The position numbers and the translations under genes are program-made. From the NCBI RefSeq assembly GCF_003597395.2, contig NC_133771.1, forward strand, positions 133,854,279 through 133,918,278: a DNA stretch of 64,000 nucleotides. The letters run 5' to 3'. This DNA comes from Chelonoidis abingdonii. Its lineage: Eukaryota; Chordata; Testudines; Testudinidae. Under the pieces are notes generated by a model. The model worked only from the letters and a program-made list of their open reading frames with translations. It ran no database searches and was not told the DNA's origin. Below, piece after piece: positions 1 to 10,340 of this stretch (position 1 is its first letter; each line of letters begins with the position of its first letter).

Positions 1-369
1 AACGAGACTGGGATCTTAAATTCATAACCTTGCTAGACATTAAAATTCATGGACTGAACAGACACACTGGATTTTTGATTTATTACAACAATCTATAACC
101 CATTAACCCCTCTTTTTGTGTTCTGTGACTGCAGAATGGTCACCTTGAATGGTCTCTTACAATATGCATTAATTACTTATGCTAAATAACTTTCACCTTG
201 TATTTAGCTGTGACACTAAATACCTTTCTCAGACCTGAAGAGGAGACCTATGTAGCTGGAAATCTTGTCTCTCACCAACAGAAGTTTGTCCAATAAAAAA
301 AATATTACTCTCATCCACTTTATTTGTGTAATATCCTGGGGCCAACATGGCTACAGCACCACAAACGTG
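1..369 (+). mobile_element. 3' part of a Penelope-like retroelement (family B), cut by window edge
   Basis: The last codons of a PLE endonuclease lie in frame 3 up to a stop at 99-101, followed by an untranslated tail. The same tail recurs at 61440-61955 (same strand) and about 37318-37530 (opposite strand), with shared blocks such as CAACAGAAGTT followed by GTCCAATAAAA. The tail carries CTGAAGA (235-241) and GAAA (259-262), the two conserved halves of a hammerhead ribozyme core, although the sequence between them no longer pairs well. The right boundary, near a block reading GGCTACAGCACC, is approximate. The PLE assignment comes from the encoded endonuclease end and from recognition of the family. 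Confidence 0.75.
3..101 (+). pseudogene. PLE GIY-YIG endonuclease, C-terminal fragment
   Basis: Reading in frame from base 3 gives about 32 residues, including DLKFITLLD, then HGLNRHTGF and YYNNL, before a TAA stop. In PLEs the reverse transcriptase is followed by a GIY-YIG nuclease whose last part contains a conserved glutamate and a leucine/asparagine-rich end. The residues after that region match the homologous stretch encoded near 61570-61660. Only the extreme C-terminus lies in the window, so nothing can be said about the catalytic residues. The rest of the element, if present, lies left of the window. Confidence 0.6.
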
Positions 370-1519
370 TTAAGATATTCTAAAACAAAGAACTATGATG
401 AAGTAAGCAGGAATAGAGTTGATATAGAAATAAAAAAACATTCAAGAGGCCCAGTGCTACATGACTCAAATAGAAAGGTGATGTTTAAGTAACTGCAGAC
501 ATCTAATGGCAACATAAGGCATCTTCCTGAAGGAATTCCCTATAGAAATTTGGGGAACTATTTGTTTCTTTTCTTTAAATGAAGGTCTGGGAGTTCTTGG
601 AGTGAACTGTTTGAAGAGACCTGTAGCAATGTAAAAATATTTAGTAGTTAATGAATGGTAGAAAGCTTTGTTATCTACCTGGTCATGTGATGTAGAAAGC
701 TACAATGGCTGGAGATTGCCTTTGGTTGACCAATAAAGACTCTGAAAGTGTTAAAGCCTTATAATGCAAATCCATAGGCTACCTATATCATCACCACGGT
801 GAGGAGTTCATAAGAACTTGTAAGACCAGGAGGCAGAAGTAAGCCTTACTCACAAAGTCACACGGCACAATTCTGACACACTGTAGGCAAGTAATACAAA
901 ATGGACATACTGTATAGGAACAGATCATACCCTCTCCAGAAGCCTATGGAAAGTAAGAAAAGTGTAAAATATTACCATAAATGGGGCTACCTTCTGACTC
1001 TGAAAGCCCCCTTACTAGATTTCCCATCAACATTAGTTAGATAATTGATCTTGTAGAGACTGGTTGGACTGATACGAAACCACTCTGAAGTCCAGTACTA
1101 GGAGATTAAATGGGACATGCAAATGTGGAGTTAGTAACTATGTTTACATATTTTGAGCCAATGTTTGTCCTGAACAATAAAGCTAGACTGCCTTTTCATT
1201 CACCCAATGGAAAGAAACAAAATTCTAGGATGAATTATTTGAGGTATCAGAAAAGGTGTACTTGGTATGCAGAAGGAAGTCCTGTCAAGTCAGATCCTCA
1301 ACTATGCTATGTTCACACTCACTGCAGCTGAAGAGACAGGGTGGGAAGGAGAGCTCTAAACCAATTTTCCACTGCTCCGATCTCAGACTGGGTGATTTCC
1401 TGGCATAACTTTAGAGCCACCTAAGAACTGCTCTAGGTTGCACCACTTGGAACAGTCCCATGGGGACCACTGTAAGGGCTGAGGCACTGGCAGAATACTA
1501 TATGCTCAGCTTGTTCTCA
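370..1519. other. unassigned AT-rich DNA
   Basis: I recognise no gene or repeat here. Open frames are under 75 codons and show no family resemblance. Confidence 0.5.
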
Positions 1520-1527
1520 ACTAAACC

Positions 1528-1768
1528 CAGGAGCGCCGCCAGCTTTTTTGGCACCCTAGGCGGCAGAAGGTCCTGCCCCCGAAATGCCGCCCCCGACAGA
1601 GGCTGTGGAAGGTCCCTCCCCCAAAATGCCGCCCTGACAGAGGCGTCGGAAGGTCCCACCCCCGAAATACCGCTGACGACCGGGGTAGCCGAAGATTCGG
1701 TTGCTGCCCCCCAAATGTTAGCACCTTAGGCTACTCCCTAGGTCACCTAATGAGTTGTGCCAGTCCTG
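1528..1768 (+). mobile_element. non-autonomous hAT-type DNA transposon with 8-bp TSD
   Basis: A GC-rich 241-bp unit is flanked by the identical octamer ACTAAACC at 1520-1527 and 1769-1776. An 8-bp TSD is the hallmark of hAT-superfamily insertions. The ends read CAGGAGCG on the left and AGTCCTG on the right, giving short inverted termini beginning CAGGA. The interior carries a degenerate direct repeat with a unit like GAAGGTCC followed by CCCCGAAATGCCG. A second copy, in inverted orientation, lies at 11615-11880. There is no room for a transposase. The long open frames here on both strands are by-products of high GC. Confidence 0.85.
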
Positions 1769-1776
1769 ACTAAACC

Positions 1777-2000
1777 CCAATGCAGAGTGAGGAAGGTATT
1801 GGGTGTTGTAGAGAATTCCCCTCTTACAGGGAAATCTTTGGTTGCCCCTTTAGTGGAGCAAAGGCTGAGAATCTCCCTCACATTATTCAACTAAACTTCT
1901 TATGGAATTTATGTGGATTGCTATGTCAGCAGGGAAACAGACACACAGCAAATCCAGGGCAAGGTTACAAAACAAACATTTATTTGGCCTCTGCTAAATA
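1777..2000. other. unassigned DNA
   Basis: I see no recognisable gene or repeat between the hAT element and the CR1 tail scrap. Confidence 0.4.
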
Positions 2001-2058
2001 GGAGATCAGACGAGATGATTGCAACAGTCCCTTGTAGCTTTAAAAATTTATAAATCTG
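2001..2058 (+). repeat. CR1 LINE 3'-tail scrap
   Basis: The blocks GGAGATCAGACGAGATGAT and CAGTCCCTTGTAGC resemble the 3'-terminal untranslated region of turtle CR1 elements. The segment ends in an AATCT-type tail. It is short and diverged. Confidence 0.5.
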
Positions 2059-3299
2059 TTGAGGTTCCAGAGGAGGAGAAACTCCATCCCTACCTTGCTC
2101 ACATCTGCCTAGTAGAAACCACTTTTATTCTCAGAGCCAAAATGGAGGCACATAAAATCACAGAAGATGGGCTCTCAAGAGATCACCCCCAAACAGTACA
2201 TGAACAGACTTTTCATTATATCCTCCCATCTAGCAACACGACTAACTAACGACTTATACTAATAAAACCCCAAGACTATGAACGACCACATCCAGGATGC
2301 CTACCATGAATTAAGGCACAGAGATGTGTCATAAGTCCAGTCTCTCCGGAGGGCATCTACACCTCAGACACACAAAGAGACTTGCAGTATGTAGTTTTCT
2401 GCCTGTTTTGCTTGTTTACACTTTCACACTCACTCTCACAGCCATATTCTTCAAACCATAGATGCCTGTGTGGTCTAATTCACTGAGACTTTCATGATGT
2501 TTTATAATGCAGAGAGTTATCGTACTAGTAAGTGTGGCTACATGTAAACCAACATTGAATAAAAATCCCGTTATTGGGAAAAAATCTCTATCAGTTCAAA
2601 ATATTCTATACCTCATTTTCCATTTTGTTTGGACTGAGATGCAAAGCAGTGATTGAACAAAGTAGCAGACAGTCTTCTTTGCCTCTTACAGCCCTGAATT
2701 ACTACTTCCAAACACCTGAAAGAATAGCACATTCACTCTGTTTTCAGGTCAATAAGGGTAGGATCCGAGTCTCCATACAAGTAACAAAAGGAGAAAAATC
2801 TGAGTGGGAGAAAAGCCACAATAAACTCATGGGGTATTTTCCATCCGGGATGGCTGGCTTTTCAATATTCACACTACATAATATACAGTTACTAGAATTA
2901 CTGTGTTCTATTCCAAAGAAGCTTCCGGAACCCAAGTTATTTAGCGGAGAGGAATGAATGCTAACCCAATCATTTGAAACATTAGCTAACAATATAAAAG
3001 TTTATTCCATCCAAGGGCACATGTCTCCATGGCACATCAGTAATGTTCCTCTCCCTGATGGATTCGGCTTGTTGGGTATATTTATAAAGGCTCTCTTCCC
3101 AAGATAATTGGATGGTTTGGGTTTTGGGGAATTTGTGACATTTGAAAAGAATTCTAGCATGGCAGTAAAACATTCTGAAGACTTTGCTTCATAGAAATCC
3201 TGGGGAAAATGGACAAAGCTTTTGGAGGAGAAATAAAATCTTCATCCCCAAATGACCAGGGTACCTCTTTGACTAGGCTGTAGTTGTCTACAGTACAAG
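2059..3299. other. unassigned DNA
   Basis: The longest open frame (2574-2957, plus, 127 codons) has no recognisable domain, no signal peptide and no intron signals I would trust. I treat it as chance. Confidence 0.45.
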
Positions 3300-3600
3300 A
3301 AAGGGGAATGATTCTCCTGTTCATATACATGTACTTATGCTAACTTGGTGAGAGCTAGCACGAGTATAAATAGCAATGTAGTCATGGTAGCATGGATAGT
3401 GGCAGTGGAAGTATGGCTGACCCATGCTGAGTATATACTATCGGTTTCAGGCAGGTTTGTACTCAGCACAGCTCAGCCATGCCTCCACTGTTACTACCGA
3501 TGGTACGGCAGCTACGTTGTTATTTCTACTCACACTAACTCAATGACAGCTAATATATGGATACACACGTCACACCTCAGCTTATAGTGTAGACATAGGC
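3300..3600. mobile_element. MITE-like DNA element ending in AGTGTAGAC
   Basis: The block ends in ATAGTGTAGACATAGG (AGTGTAGAC at 3586-3594), the same terminal motif as the elements near 31.5, 39.3, 45.6, 56.3 and 63.5 kb. The interior has two roughly mirror-image halves: GAGTATAAATAGCAATGTAG near 3361-3380 and ACGTTGTTATTTCTACTC near 3513-3530. The left boundary is uncertain and no TSD was found. Confidence 0.5.
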
Positions 3601-4052
3601 ATGAGGAGAATTAAAGGATACAGCTATCTGCTCCCACCAATACCACATGAAGTTGAGGACCACTGGCTCTTTTGTAATGCATGGACCCATTGGCCATGCT
3701 CCTGATTTGTCCACAATCCTCATTCTGCTAAAGCAGTAGAGACGGAAATCTCTGTGACTTTCAGAGAAAGTGGCATCACCTTGCATGAGTGTGCTTCTCC
3801 CTGCACCGCTGACCTGGAGCTTTTAAGTGGTTTTTTGATTGTCTGCAGATGGAAGCTGGAGCCCAGGTCTTATTACTGCAGTATGGATAGGTTGCTAAAA
3901 CAGTTCACCACAAACATGGAAGGTCGAGTTTAATAGCTACTTCTACTTGACACAAGCCACGTGTATTTCTTTTCTTTCTGGCTTCCCTCCCATATCTACA
4001 TGTGCATACAGTAGATGTCAGCATCTAGCAGCAGTTTCTAAATTCTTGATTG
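3601..4052. other. unassigned DNA
   Basis: I see no recognisable gene or repeat here. Confidence 0.4.
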
Positions 4053-4057
4053 GTCTA

Positions 4058-5025
4058 TGTAATGAGGGTTGCTGGGGCTCGACCCTCCATGAGGAGGAGG
4101 GGAGCCACACCGGCCTCGTCTCGTCGTCCGAGGGTCTCTGTTCTCGGGACCGCAGTCACAGCTCGGGCAGTTCGGGCCCGGTGGGCGGGACTGAACAGCG
4201 GCACTATCAGAGAGGGCCCAGCCCTTGGTTCAGGCAGGGCTCCAAAAAACAGTTACAGTATTCAGTTCGCTCTGGCCCTTTGGGGCAGGGCAGAGCAGTG
4301 GCAAAGCAAAGGCGGCCCAGCCCTTGGTTCGGGTGGGGCACCAACAAACAGTTACACCAGTTTGTTTATAATGGCCTTACCAGGCCGGGGAGAGGGGGAT
4401 TCTGCCACCCAGGGACGGGTGGCAGGGGGAACGCAGACCCACCCACTCCTCTGCGTTCCAGCCCGTGGCCTTAGTAGCGGTTGTCACAGCTGCAGGTGGT
4501 CAGTGGGGATCCTGACCGAAACACACTGACATAGGCTACGGTGCCTCTGCAGCCTGACTGGGGTCAGCTGCCCCCGGGCTACTTCCTATATCCCCCTCTG
4601 TTCCTACCTGGTCCGTGGTCGCAGTCTCTGGGACATCCAGTACCATCGGTTCCTCCCAGTCAGGGCTGGGCGGCAGGTCCGGTAGTACCTCTGGGAATGC
4701 GGGCCAGGCCTGGTCTGGGGGTCCTCAGGTCCGTAGTAGGGACGTGGCAGCTTTGGCAGCTCCTCATCGTAGCGGCCGCGGGGAAGCTCTGGCAGCTCCT
4801 GGTTCCGGCCTCTGGCCTCAGCCTCCCAGTTACGAGCGTCGGCGGGCACATCTGCTCCTGAGGTGGCTGGGCTGCAACTGAAGGCTGGGGCCCGGCTTTT
4901 ATTCTTCCAGGTCACCACCTGACCCTCTGAGGGGCGGGACTTCCGCTCAGCGGTCCCGCCCCTGTGGCTGAGTGACGGGGCTCGACCCTCCCTAAGGAGG
5001 AGGGGAGCCACACCGCCTCGCTACA
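4058..5025 (+). mobile_element. CpG-rich LTR-like element (968 bp) with short terminal repeats and 5-bp TSD
   Basis: The element begins TG and ends CA, and GTCTA stands on both sides (4053-4057 and 5026-5030), which fits an LTR-type insertion with a 5-bp TSD. The first and last roughly 60 bases are direct repeats sharing GGGGCTCGACCCTCC, then GAGGAGGGGAGCCACACC (left about 4058-4112, right about 4963-5020). Inside are a 99-bp-period imperfect duplication (GGCCCAGCCCTTGGTTC at 4215 and 4314) and a perfect 11-bp stem (4930-4940 with 4953-4963). The GC- and CpG-rich content contrasts sharply with its flanks. It could be a solo LTR of an endogenous retrovirus or a miniature terminal-repeat element. 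No gag or pol is encoded. The several overlapping open frames of up to 175 codons are composition artefacts. Confidence 0.6.
4930..4963. repeat. perfect GC hairpin inside the LTR-like element
   Basis: AGGGGCGGGAC (4930-4940) is the exact reverse complement of GTCCCGCCCCT (4953-4963), with a 12-base loop. It sits about 10 bases before the right terminal repeat. Confidence 0.85.
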
Positions 5026-5112
5026 GTCTATATTGTGAAAGGGCTAGTCCCACAGTTTAAGATTATGAAGAGGGAATCTGCAGAGTGAGCAAAAGCGTGG
5101 TAACATTTGTTT

Positions 5113-5205
5113 GTAGAGAACAGAATAACCACAACTTGTCTGCAAGATTTGAACCCAAAACTTTCAGCACACAATCATGTGAGTCTGCTGTTACTTGAGC
5201 TAGAA
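5113..5205 (-). repeat. tRNA-derived SINE head
   Basis: On the minus strand the segment reads TAGCTCAAGTAACAG (box A-like) and, about 45 bases downstream, TTGGGTTCAAATCTT (box B-like, GGTTCRAAT). That is the internal RNA polymerase III promoter layout of tRNA-derived SINEs. Related pieces lie at about 7445-7530 and 8330-8405. No anticodon arm or acceptor stem is intact, so this is not a tRNA gene. Confidence 0.55.
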
Positions 5206-6959
5206 GGGTAACTTCATTTTCAAATGGCAGTAGGAGGCTGTAATCCTCCATGTGGACTAGCCACTAGTGAGCCTTCACAAGTTTGTTACAAAAGCAGAGC
5301 AAGTGACTGATTGTACAGATTTAACTCTGAACAACAGTTCCATAAGTGCCCTGAATCCTTAGGCATTACTATATTCTTAGTTGGGACCCACCTTAAAACT
5401 TCTAAGTTAAAGCCTTAAAATTTTAAGGCATTTTTCCAAGTGGAGAAAAAATTCAAGACAAACACTTACTAACATTTTCCCACAATTTCCAGCCTAAGCA
5501 GCAGCTCAGATTTGTTATTTTCTCAGGCCAGTCTCTCTTCCCCCCCCCCCATACCCATCCCCAGTTCTCAAGCGTATAGCAGCCAACTCTCAGTTTCAAG
5601 GCAAGCCTGTTCAAAGTGTCAGCTGTCAAAAAGAAGTCTCTCTACTGGATCTCTCAGCATCTCTAATTAAATAACCTTCTTTGCAGAGCTTGGCAAGTGA
5701 GAGCTACGGAAACATCTTCTTATGGATAATTTATGGGGATTCCTCACAGAGATACTGCAAGTGCAACGATACTATGGATACAAAGGTTCAGCAAAACCTC
5801 CATTCATCATCAAGATCAGAGACAGCATCCTGGCAAGTGCAGAACACCAGTAAGTGTTTGCTGCACATTTGAGCCCCCACTGTAGAAAGGGAAAGAGAGG
5901 GAGAGAACTGAAGTGCCTCTACCGCAGAAAGCCCCTCTCTAGAAATGGAGGGGAGGGGAGAAAGAGAGAGAGCATTCTCCAGTTTCAAATCTTGTCACTT
6001 CCTAGAATTAGTATGGATAAAAGTCTAAAAAAAATAGGGGTGATCACAAAAGGCTATATTATTGCAACTACCACTGGAGTAATCCCAGTGACTTTGTTAA
6101 CTCTTTACTTGGAGTTACACAATCTGCCTTCCTGCCCCCAGCCCTCCCCACGTTCCAAGTGTGTCACCGGAAACCTACATTGGGAGCAAGTAGAAGCAGG
6201 GGGGAGAAAATACGACCAGGATCAGAGCGTCACAAAATAGTCTGGAAAAAAAAGCGCAGATAGCATTGCTAGTAAGTTGCAAGTTGTCTCTGCTAGCTTT
6301 TTGGTGATGTATGTAGCCCTAATAAAATTCTGATATGAAAATGTTCAGCAGACACAAGTTCAATAATTTCTCTCAGCCTGGCATAAACAAAGGTGTCTTA
6401 TGCCAAGTGGACATAACATTCCTGTTATTATTCTAGCTTTAGATTTGACACTAACTTCCTTGCTTTTGAAAACCCGAAAATGCTACCATCTGCTTGCTGA
6501 GTGGTACAAAGGGAACAATTTGTCTCCCACTAGAGAACAATGGAGCAGAGCCGATTCTAACTCCGGTATATTTTGCAGTTCAGTCAGCCCATGATTTAAT
6601 GTTTATGTTAACCAATAATGTGAATTAAACACATGAGATATGATTTTGGTCCAACATGTCCATTGATTACAGCATGCCTTTGAAATTCAGCAGGGTCAGA
6701 GCCCTGGTCCCTTTTGCTTCTCTCATGAGTTTCTGTTCAGATTTGGCTGAGGTATGAGAGAGATAAACTCTTAAAAAGTTGTTATTTCCCTTCTCTTGCT
6801 TGTATTACTTGGGAAGATCTTGGCAGCATGACAAAATAGCAACCCCTCATGAATGTTCTGAAGAGCTGGGCCCTGCATTGCTCCCAAGATAGTGGCAGTA
6901 ACATATGCTGCATTGGAAACACCTGGCAGCTGCCAGAGTAACTGTAGTAGCAGGGTTTA
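5206..6959. other. unassigned DNA with a C-run
   Basis: I recognise no repeat. A homopolymer of 11 C lies at 5540-5550 and purine-rich stretches at 5885-5975. The 128-codon frame at 5854-6240 starts in this low-complexity sequence and has no recognisable domain. Confidence 0.45.
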
Positions 6960-6960
6960 A

Positions 6961-7150
6961 TAGATTCATAGAATATCAGGGTTGAAAGAGACCTCAGGAG
7001 GTTATCTAGTCTGACATGCTGCTCAAAGCAGGACCAATCCCCAAACAGATTTTTTTACCCCAGTTCTCTAAATGGCCCCCTCAAGGATTGAGCTCACAAT
7101 TTGGGGTTTAGGAGGCCAATACTCAAACCACTGAGCTACCCCTCCACCCC
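6961..7150 (-). mobile_element. tRNA-derived SINE with CR1-type 3' tail
   Basis: Read on the minus strand, it starts with a tRNA-like head. Box A TAGCTCAGTGG is the complement of 7128-7138, and box B ATTGTGAGCTCAATCC is the complement of 7085-7100. The body then joins a CR1 3' end (CCTGAGGTCTCTTTCAACCC) finishing in ATTCTATGAATCTA, the octamer-type CR1 terminus. Turtle tRNA-derived SINEs are known to carry CR1-like tails, which let CR1 reverse transcriptase copy them in trans. The copy looks nearly full length and is inactive only as far as ordinary divergence suggests. No clear TSD was found. Confidence 0.85.
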
Positions 7151-7444
7151 TAGTGAAAGAGAGCTAGTCTCCCCCTTTGACCACACCCCTGGGACTTGGC
7201 ACACCTGCCTCAGCTCCTAGTCTCCCCTCTGAGACATTAATGAGGGGCAGAAGTTGTCATAAGGGTTTCCACATGGCTCCCAGCAGCCTTTTCTGGGGGA
7301 AGTCATATGAGGCAGGAGCTCCCCACTTCCTGGTCACAGGGGAGAGTGCACGCCCAGTTGAGCTCCCCCTGACAATCACCAAAACCCCATGTGTGGCGCC
7401 AGTGACCCATTTCCTCTCCAAGGACATCATCTTTTTCTTGCTAC
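7151..7444. other. unassigned DNA
   Basis: A 137-codon open frame runs across this block (7177-7590, plus). It continues into a SINE-like segment and has no recognisable domain, so I do not call it a gene. Confidence 0.4.
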
Positions 7445-7530
7445 TAACTACTGTAGTTAGTCCTGCAGCTCAAGCTGTAGCAGTCTGTGCTGCAATGTTA
7501 GAAGTTCAGGATTTAAGCCTGAGCATGATG
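7445..7530 (+). repeat. possible tRNA-derived SINE head
   Basis: TGCAGCTCAAGCTGTAGCAG (7464-7483) resembles a box A region, and GAAGTTCAGGATT (7501-7513) a weakened box B. The layout matches the copies at 5113-5205 and 8330-8405. Divergence is high. Confidence 0.4.
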
Positions 7531-8329
7531 CTTGAGAGGGAAGCCTTACAGTTTAACAATTATTTCTTAAACCTAGGAGATTTCATGTAAAAAATGACAT
7601 TAAAAGAACATTACTTAGGTTGCAGAGTCAAGAACTCAAAAGCTAGGAAATGCCACCACTGAGGGTGCCTGTGCAATCTTACCACATTCAAACAATGGGG
7701 CTGAATTATGATACAGGAATCATATGATCACATACTATTTTCGCACATGATCCCCTGCCTCATTCAGTGCACAGAATGGATGCAAAGGAGGCAGAATTAA
7801 GGTCATGTGAGTAACTGTAAGTCTGGCATTCCTCAACTTTCAGGGCTTGACTTTGGCTTCTAAAAAACATTATCTTAACAGAGTGTTTTTAACACAATAT
7901 GTAGAAAAGGAACCCCTTACCATGTGGTGTTATCATTTCATTAGCATGCGTTTGGAATGAACATATCCCCCAAGTGGCAAATAATACACCATACTATGGG
8001 CCTAATTCTGACTCCCTCTCCCCCCTGAGCAGAGAAGTAACTGTGTGTACCTTTGTGTTCCCTGGTATGATCTGGAGCAGGCTGAAGGCTGTACACATTC
8101 CACAGATTCCCTTTAAAATAAGAGGTATTCCTAGAAAGTCAACCGACAGCTTTCCAGCAACTTTAGACTGCTGGACCAGGAGCCAGTATAAGGACCTTGA
8201 AAGAGACACATGAGCTAATCACAATTCTGGTATAAACATTTTAGTGGCACTCAAACTGTTATACACTAGACTAGAAGGCATAATTATGACTTTCTAGTGT
8301 CAGGCCACAGCATCTATCCACCCTCTTAC
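7531..8329. other. unassigned DNA
   Basis: I see no gene or repeat that I can name. Confidence 0.4.
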
Positions 8330-8405
8330 TTGATCTCCTTTTGCTCAAGTGGTAGACGTGTGTGTTTTCTGATGCTAAAGGCTCTGGGGTTGATCATTGT
8401 GACAA
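8330..8405 (+). repeat. tRNA-derived SINE head
   Basis: GCTCAAGTGGTAGACG (8343-8358) matches a SINE box A region, and GGGGTTGATCA (8386-8396) stands in the box B position. Same apparent family as 5113-5205. Confidence 0.5.
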
Positions 8406-8997
8406 CTAGTGTTTGTCTGTGCATACAGTTCTGGTTTGTTACAGAAGGAGCTGGCGTTTTGTTTCTGTTCCATATGTTGCAGGGGGGAAATTAATTTTTA
8501 AAATTGCATGGATACTTTTACTTATCCCTCCACCTGAAAAGCCAAGTTGACTTAGCACTATGAGTTCTGGGGGAGGGAGGAGAATGATGACCATTTTGAG
8601 ACATCTAAAAAAAAAAAAAGAGTTAAAATAGAGTTTTCCATGAATCAGTGTCATGCTTTTAAAGTTCAATATCTTGCAACCTGATAATGCTACAAATGAG
8701 CATTGCATCTCATTGGAATGCTGGAGAGAGAATTCTAGTCCTCAGCCTAAGTCTTTTTGCATTTTGTGACCTGTCATTATTGGTGATATCCCAATTTTTC
8801 CTTCTAAGTCCCCACTCCTGCTCCTAGAGAAATTGGTGCCAATTTTGCTTTGACTTCTTTGGGAGCAGAATTTGGCCTTATGTGCCTGTGCATGCTCCTC
8901 TTGTTCTTTCTTAGTGTTCCAGTGACAAGAGCTTAGCAAGATTCAAATGGGGACTGGATATTTATAACTAGTGTATCCAAAAAAATTGGAAGGGATA
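8406..8997. other. unassigned DNA with an A-run
   Basis: A 13-A homopolymer at 8607-8619 is the only notable feature. Confidence 0.4.
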
Positions 8998-9200
8998 TCA
9001 AACCTCATGCTTCAGGCCTCAAACCAATCTAACATTTAAGGATTAGGATGAGACATTCCTGTTAGGCAGATTATCCCACATCTGCCTCCTGCCAGGTTTC
9101 CTGCACCTTCCTCTAAAGCATCTAGTACTGACCACTGCGAGAAACAAGATACTGGGTCAGATGGATGCTCAGGTCCGATCCAGTCTGGCAATTCCTACAT
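8998..9200 (+). repeat. CR1 LINE 3' untranslated fragment
   Basis: The blocks AAACCTCATGCTTCAGG, GCACCTTCCTCTAAAGCATC, CAAGATACTGGGTCAGATGG and GGCAATTCCTACATTC follow the order of a CR1 3' untranslated region. The segment is truncated before the reverse transcriptase. Confidence 0.75.
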
Positions 9201-9265
9201 TCAGGCAACTGAAATCTCCACATCTGGAGTGATCCCTTGTGTACGTGTGCATCTTCACCTCTAGG

Positions 9266-9410
9266 TAGGGTGAGGAGATAGTAAGTATGAAAAAATCAGG
9301 ACACCTTTTTCGTAGAGGGATGGGGGTGGGAGGGGGTATAGTTTCCTATATAAGACAAAATCCCTGATATCTCAGCAATCCTGATAATATCAGGACATCT
9401 GGTCACCCTA
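9266..9410. mobile_element. hAT-type MITE with imperfect 8-bp TSD
   Basis: The ends are TAGGGTGAGGAGAT and ATCTGGTCACCCTA, which are inverted repeats. Flanking octamers CCTCTAGG (9258-9265) and CCTGTAGG (9411-9418) differ at one base, which fits an old hAT TSD. The interior has a second pair, AAAAAATCAGGAC and ATATCAGGACATC. It is 145 bp long and non-coding. Confidence 0.75.
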
Positions 9411-9418
9411 CCTGTAGG

Positions 9419-10340
9419 GTACCCCCTCATGCCTAGACACAGCATTGTAGAGGATTCCATCTTTCACACATCCCTGGTGATCACTTCCTTGGCCTGCAAT
9501 GGCCCTTCTCAGCCTGTGTCTTTTCCCACCTCCCTCTCTGGGTTGTTCTGTGGCTTGGTCCTCCAGCCAAGTCATATAAATGCCTAAATTCCTTCCAGGG
9601 TGGCATAAATTGAAATAAAACAAAATCTTCATGCTCATAATACTTCTACCCCATGCAGGCTTCACAGTAGTTCCCTTGATGGCCCTTCCTCAGAGCTTCC
9701 CCTGCAGGAGCCTAACTTACTCCTATAGTGTTCTTCCTCTAGTGTACCCAGCCTGTTAACCCTTACCCCAGGGTGTCTGAAAGATCTGTCTCCCTCCAAA
9801 TGAGCTCCCTCAGGCTACTTATATGGCTTAGCTCCACCTCCTCTGGCCAGGAGACAATCGGTTCATCACCTCCCATGTGTGGAGAGCATAGCTAATTGTG
9901 TTCTTTCCCTTGCCTTGCTTTGTTAATCAGGGAAGGAACACCACCCAGAACAGTCCCCATTCTCTTAGATCTACTCTACATCGAGCAAATCCAGCTTTCA
10001 GGACTACTCATTTTGAAGGTATTAAGGGTACCACAGCACTGTGATTTTGTATTTGACATTAACAATATAAGATGGCGCATCAACAATCCAATAATGTTTC
10101 CTGACAATGACAGCATCAGGATGTACTGACAAATCTTCCACCATTCCTCTCATCCTCAAGCACTAACTTTGCAGGTGGCCCCCAAACTCCTAGCATTAAC
10201 CATGCCAAGCTTTCCCCATTCCAAGGACCAACACTGATGATCAGTAGGAGATTCCAACAGCAAACACCCAGCTAGAAGCAGATACTTTGACCATCAGCCC
10301 TAGCTTTTCCCATCTTTCTGTGATGCATACATTTGAGTAC
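9419..10340. other. unassigned DNA
   Basis: Open frames are under 90 codons and there is no recognisable repeat. Confidence 0.4.

Noticed and set aside
2574..2957. 127-codon frame as a host gene
   Set aside because: Composition and content look random. The minus-strand frame overlaps it equally well.
3947..4529. Overlapping open frames of 175 and 159 codons as a possible gene
   Set aside because: They lie in the CpG-rich LTR-like element. GC bias removes stops in several frames, and no domain is visible.
5113..5205. tRNA gene on the minus strand
   Set aside because: Only the promoter boxes are recognisable. No complete cloverleaf can be drawn.
7177..7590. 137-codon frame as a host gene
   Set aside because: No family resemblance, no splice context, and its end lies in a SINE-like segment.
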